Of a stretch of 64,000 bases of DNA, positions 61,178-64,000 are shown piece by piece (within the stretch, counting starts at the first letter, position 1; each line of letters starts with the position of its first letter). The notes below the pieces were generated by a model that was given only the letters and a program-made list of their open reading frames with translations, did no database searches and was not told the origin of the DNA. The DNA comes from B1Sed10-231 sp046483385 (lineage in GTDB: Bacteria; Planctomycetota; Brocadiia; SM23-32), in assembly GCA_046483385.1 (NCBI GenBank), contig JAWODG010000194.1, positions 5,983 through 69,982 of the forward strand, given 5' to 3'. The position numbers and the translations under genes were made by a program.

Positions 61178-61558
61178 TCACTCGGCCGCCCGGACGTTGA
61201 TGACCTCGCCCGCCGTATGCTCAGCTATCCCCTCATAGTCATCCATGTGACCGACGGGGTTGACCGGCGAGGCGGGGACAATCTCGTCCTCACTCTCGCT
61301 CATCGGCGTCTTGCCGTAAAACAGACAGAGGCAGTTGCCGCTGGGCCAGAAGGCGACGTCGCCCTTCTGCACCGTCGGCACGGCGTTCTCCGGCCCGGCG
61401 TCGACCGGAATCTCGAAGTATATCTCGTCTCCCCACTTCCGGACATTGGACTGAAAGGGGAGGGCGTCGAGGATCGCGGCCACGGTCCGGGGTGCGGTCT
61501 CCGTATCCAACTCGACCAGAAACTCATCATCCCCTATCTCGACGACAAGCTGTGGCAT
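61178..61558 (-). CDS. Cyclophilin-like fold protein (TM1367 type)
   Basis: A 126-residue protein of the cyclophilin-like barrel family typified by Thermotoga TM1367: LVVEIGDDEFLVELDTETAPRTVAAILDALPF, GDEIYFEIPVDAG, VQKGDVAFWPSGNCLCLFYGKTP and PASPVNPVGHM. These lack the catalytic Arg of proline isomerases, and their role is unknown. First gene of a small run with the GNAT and 86-residue genes, from a TTGCAG/TATAAC promoter. Confidence 0.82.
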   Translation of the reverse strand: MPQLVVEIGDDEFLVELDTETAPRTVAAILDALPFQSNVRKWGDEIYFEIPVDAGPENAVPTVQKGDVAFWPSGNCLCLFYGKTPMSESEDEIVPASPVNPVGHMDDYEGIAEHTAGEVINVRAAE

Positions 61559-61635
61559 GGCAGTTGGCCTCCGATGCGGTTCAGTCTCGGTTGCCCATCG
61601 CGACTATCCCGGCATATCCGGCTGTTCTGCCGCCC

Positions 61636-61665
61636 GTTATATACCATGGCCCCCGGGCTCTGCAA
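61636..61665 (-). promoter_or_regulatory. Predicted promoter of the cyclophilin-like gene
   Basis: Minus strand TTGCAG (61665-61660), 18-base spacer, TATAAC (61641-61636), directly after the terminator of the corrinoid gene. Confidence 0.5.
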
Positions 61666-61675
61666 TGCGGCGTAC

Positions 61676-61712
61676 AAAAACATGCACCCGCGATGAGACT
61701 CGCGAGTGCATG
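61676..61712 (-). terminator. Rho-independent terminator of the corrinoid protein gene
   Basis: CATGCACTCGCGA-GTCTCA-TCGCGGGTGCATG: 13-bp stem with one G-U pair, 6-base loop, then TTTTTG. It lies 24 bases past the stop codon. Confidence 0.9.
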
Positions 61713-61735
61713 TGCGATTCCGGCGTTCCTCTGTT

Positions 61736-62362
61736 CTACGCGACGAGGTCCCGCGCCAGGTCCACGGCTGAGGCCGCGTCGGGGGCGTAACCGTCGGCCC
61801 CGATCTCGTCGGCGTAGTCCTGAGTGATGGGCGCGCCGCCGATCATGACCTTCGCGTCGATGCCGGCTTCCTTGACCGCCTCGATGACGGTGGCCATCTG
61901 GGGCATCGTTGTTGTCAGCAGGGCGGAGAGGCCGAGTATCTGGGCCTCGTTCTCCTGAAGGAGCTCGACGAACTTCTCGGGGGCCACGTCGATGCCGGCG
62001 TCGATGACCTCGAAGCCGCCGCCCTTGAGCATCATGCCCACCAGGTTCTTGCCGATGTCGTGCAGGTCGCCTTTGACCGTGCCGAGCACGACCACGCCGG
62101 CCGGCTTGGCGCCGCTCTCGGCCAGCATCGGGGCCAGCAGTTCCATCCCCGCGTTCATGGCGCGGGCGGCTATGAGCACCTCCGGGACGTAGAACTCGTT
62201 GTTCTTGAACCGCCGGCCGACCACGTCCATGCCGGCGACAAGGCCCTCGTTCAGTATGTCCTGGGCATCGACGCCCTCGTCGACGGCTTCCTCGACCAGC
62301 TCGACCACGGTGTCGCGGTCTCCCTTGATGAGCGCTTCAGCAATCGCTTCCATGTCAGCCAT
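61736..62362 (-). CDS. Corrinoid protein of a methyltransferase system
   Basis: About 208 residues. An N-terminal helical cap (1-85) precedes a B12-binding Rossmann domain with the DLHDIGKNLVGMMLKGGGFEV motif (about 100-120), whose His ligates cobalt. LSALLTTTM and VMIGGAPITQDYADEIGADGYAPDA complete the site. Such proteins carry methyl groups from methanol, methylamines or aromatic ethers between two methyltransferases. A UroD-like methyltransferase lies about 1 kb upstream on the same strand and may be its partner. ATG 62362 follows GGAGG. It has its own promoter and terminator. Confidence 0.93.
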   Translation of the reverse strand: MADMEAIAEALIKGDRDTVVELVEEAVDEGVDAQDILNEGLVAGMDVVGRRFKNNEFYVPEVLIAARAMNAGMELLAPMLAESGAKPAGVVVLGTVKGDLHDIGKNLVGMMLKGGGFEVIDAGIDVAPEKFVELLQENEAQILGLSALLTTTMPQMATVIEAVKEAGIDAKVMIGGAPITQDYADEIGADGYAPDAASAVDLARDLVA

Positions 62363-62436
62363 CGTCCGGCCTCCGTCGCTAAGAAAAACCACAGGGGGCT
62401 TGCGGGAACCACCCAAGAATATCCGAGAATTGCCGT

Positions 62437-62466
62437 AGTCTAACAACGTCGTGAGCGGACTGTCAA
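62437..62466 (-). promoter_or_regulatory. Predicted promoter of the corrinoid protein gene
   Basis: Minus strand TTGACA (62466-62461), 18-base spacer, TAGACT (62442-62437). The leader is about 70 bases. Confidence 0.6.
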
Positions 62467-62518
62467 CAGCCACACCGAACCTTGGCCGGTCACCGCCACC
62501 GTCCCTGCAGGCCGCCGG

Positions 62519-63325
62519 CTATTCGCCCGCGGGCAGCGGCGCGAAGTCAGGGGTCTCGGCCTCCGGCAGTGGCGGGGGCGCCTGGGGGGCGGCCTCGATA
62601 CCCACCTCTTCGGTCTCTTCCGGTTCCGGGGGCGGGCTCAAGAGCTCACCCGCCTTCACGGCGGTGAGCCGCGCGCGGGCCATGTCGCGCAGCCGTTCGG
62701 GCGCTGAAGTGTCAACGAGCTTGCGGTAGTCGGCGGACGCCAGCTCGGGTTCACCGCTAAGCTCCCGGCAGCGCCCGGCATCCAGCAGGTACACCTCTCG
62801 TCCGTCCGCGGCCAGCTCCTCGTAGATGGAGGCGGCCTCGGCGTAGGAGCCGGTCTGCTCGAGCACGGCGGCGTAAGCCGGCATGGCGGTCTCCGCGGCC
62901 GGGGTGCCCCGGTAATCACGGAGGAGCCGACGGTATGTTGCCAGGGCCTCCCCCCACTCACTTTCTTCGGCCAGCAGTCCACCCAACCGCAACACAACCC
63001 AGGGTGTGGCCGTCGTATTGCCCGCGTTCTGTATGATGTCGCGGCAGGCGCTTATAGCCTCCCGGCGGTCGGTGGCGGCTTCTTCCTCCTGCATCATCAT
63101 CATCTGCGAGGCGTCCGGCAGCGGGGACAGCTTCTGCCATGCCTTAATGTTCTCGGTCTCCCGCCGCACGAGGTAATACCGTATGCTGGTGATGGCAAGC
63201 GCAATGATGGCGATGATGAGCGCGACGTGGAGGGCGTTGGCCCAGAGGTACTCCTTCAGGCGGTTCAGCGCCTTAAGGACCCTCTCGTGCTCTGCGTGTG
63301 ATTCCTGCCGGTGTTCGCCGCGCAT
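62519..63325 (-). CDS. Membrane-anchored tetratricopeptide protein (YfgM-like)
   Basis: About 268 residues. One N-terminal membrane helix (about 30-52, NALHVALIIAIIALAITSIRYYLV) is followed by tetratricopeptide-like repeats: WVVLRLGGLLAEESEWGEALATYRRLLRDY, AYAAVLEQTGSYAEAASIYEEL and AGRCRELSGEPELASADYRKLV. A Pro/Glu-rich end follows. The layout matches YfgM, an inner-membrane protein that links SecYEG to periplasmic chaperones, but sequence similarity is only general. No convincing ribosome site. Confidence 0.75.
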   Translation of the reverse strand: MRGEHRQESHAEHERVLKALNRLKEYLWANALHVALIIAIIALAITSIRYYLVRRETENIKAWQKLSPLPDASQMMMMQEEEAATDRREAISACRDIIQNAGNTTATPWVVLRLGGLLAEESEWGEALATYRRLLRDYRGTPAAETAMPAYAAVLEQTGSYAEAASIYEELAADGREVYLLDAGRCRELSGEPELASADYRKLVDTSAPERLRDMARARLTAVKAGELLSPPPEPEETEEVGIEAAPQAPPPLPEAETPDFAPLPAGE

Positions 63326-63389
63326 AGGCTGCCGGGGGATTGTAGTAGCGGAAGGAGGGATTATACGGGAACCTCATGGGTCGTTCAAA

Positions 63390-64000
63390 TCACAGGGCGG
63401 AGCCGAACTCGTCTTCGACCTGCCGCAGCAGCTCGCGAGCATCTGCTTCGCGGGGGCAGCCGGTGGATATGAGCAGTCCCTCGTGCGGAAGCTGCCTCAG
63501 GAGGGGGAGCAAATCCTGCGGCCGGCAGCCGATGAACAGGCACTTGCCCGCCTCCAGCACCTGCCGGCACACGTCCACCCATCGGGTCATCGGGCCCGAG
63601 CCGGCACCCGGCACCCACTGGATGCCGTCCAGCTCCTCTACGTCCAGCAGCAGAGGCAGGTTGCCCAGCGCGATGGGCCCGTCCAGATGGTAGAGGGAGT
63701 TGTCCAGATACCCCGCCAGCTCACGTACCTCCGGCAGGAAGAACTCGGCGAACATCTCCGGCGATATCAGCCCCGAGAAGTCGTTCTGAAGAGCCGTGTA
63801 GCGCCCGCGGGAGTAGGCCCGAAGCCAGGTGATGGAGCCCTCCTGCACGCGCGAGGTGCGGCGCCAGTAATCCTCGAAGACTTCTTTGTATATCTCTGTC
63901 AGCCGGAGCATCACTCGCCGGACCTCCTCGGGGACGTCATAGAGGTCGAGTGCCAGTCTGTCGGGGTGGCGTATCGCCGCGAGCGCGTCCCCCCCGCCGT
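63390..64000 (-). CDS. UroD-like (methyltransferase) family protein, 3' part only
   Basis: The frame is open to the right edge; about 203 C-terminal residues are visible, starting GGDALAAIRHPDRLALDLYDVPEEV. The uroporphyrinogen decarboxylase/cobamide methyltransferase fold is seen in NDFSGLISPEMFAEFFLPEVRELAGYLD, SLYHLDGPIALGNLPLLLDV, IQWVPGAGSGPMTRWVD and GLLISTGCPREADARELL. The His in YHLDG is typical of this clan. With a corrinoid protein nearby, methyl transfer is more likely than heme synthesis. The start lies outside the window. Confidence 0.85.
   Translation of the reverse strand, partial: GGGDALAAIRHPDRLALDLYDVPEEVRRVMLRLTEIYKEVFEDYWRRTSRVQEGSITWLRAYSRGRYTALQNDFSGLISPEMFAEFFLPEVRELAGYLDNSLYHLDGPIALGNLPLLLDVEELDGIQWVPGAGSGPMTRWVDVCRQVLEAGKCLFIGCRPQDLLPLLRQLPHEGLLISTGCPREADARELLRQVEDEFGSAL

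Overview
The window is 64 kb of GC-rich, gene-dense bacterial chromosome with no rRNA, tRNA, CRISPR array or transposase visible. The mix suggests an anaerobic, polysaccharide-degrading member of the Planctomycetes/PVC group or a neighbouring candidate phylum: a group 3b [NiFe] hydrogenase, a tryptophanyl-tRNA synthetase with a 4Fe-4S cysteine motif, corrinoid/UroD-type methyl transfer, many secreted glycan-active proteins, and a very large zinc-ribbon/HEAT-repeat membrane protein. This placement is an inference from gene content. Start sites often carry GGAG-type ribosome sites, and most promoters I could find fit TTGACA-like / 17-18 bp / TAnnnT, so a normal housekeeping sigma factor is at work.

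Layout. 0-8 kb: 5' part of purA, a double lipopolysaccharide-kinase-like protein, an FAD oxidoreductase, an aldo/keto reductase, rsfS, a DnaJ-TPR protein and a degenerate HprK-like protein. 8.4-16.6 kb: a 1719-residue HEAT-repeat protein and yqeY, then an ECF sigma factor, its zinc-type anti-sigma factor and a secreted HtrA-like protein that has lost all three catalytic residues. 16.7-20 kb: a DUF1854 protein and a fused ABC exporter behind a promoter that overlaps a TetR-type palindrome. 20-32 kb: GH57 hydrolase, nucleoside hydrolase, beta-helix protein, a palindrome-rich gap, bioY, a RuBisCO-like protein coupled to a PfkB-family kinase, and a secreted glycosidase. 32-39 kb: hydrogenase operon (beta-gamma-delta-alpha subunits, maturation protease, hypA, hypB) and a divergent three-gene operon with an Fe-S-type flavoprotein. 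39-45 kb: two tandem paralogous glycosidases, a VCBS-repeat protein and a GyrI-like protein. 45-52 kb: ftsK-rimO-pgpA-birA facing trpE, which carries an in-frame amber codon. 52-59 kb: leuA and trpS, each behind its own peptide-coding transcription attenuator, with an oligogalacturonate-lyase-like protein, a small beta protein, a CvpA-like protein and a 140-bp direct repeat between them. 59-64 kb: a sulfatase-superfamily enzyme, small genes, a corrinoid protein, a TPR protein and the end of a UroD-like methyltransferase.

The most striking observation is the pair of attenuators. Upstream of leuA is a 25-codon leader with five leucines in eight codons; upstream of trpS is a 26-codon leader with three tryptophans in seven codons. 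Each is followed by an alternative pairing that begins at or next to the leader stop codon and competes with a rho-independent terminator. In both, the leader ATG lies exactly nine bases after the -10 box, so both leader peptides are predicted to be read from leaderless transcripts. The second candidate novelty is the translationally coupled RuBisCO-like protein plus PfkB kinase, which has the metal-ligand lysine motif but lacks several RuBisCO substrate residues.
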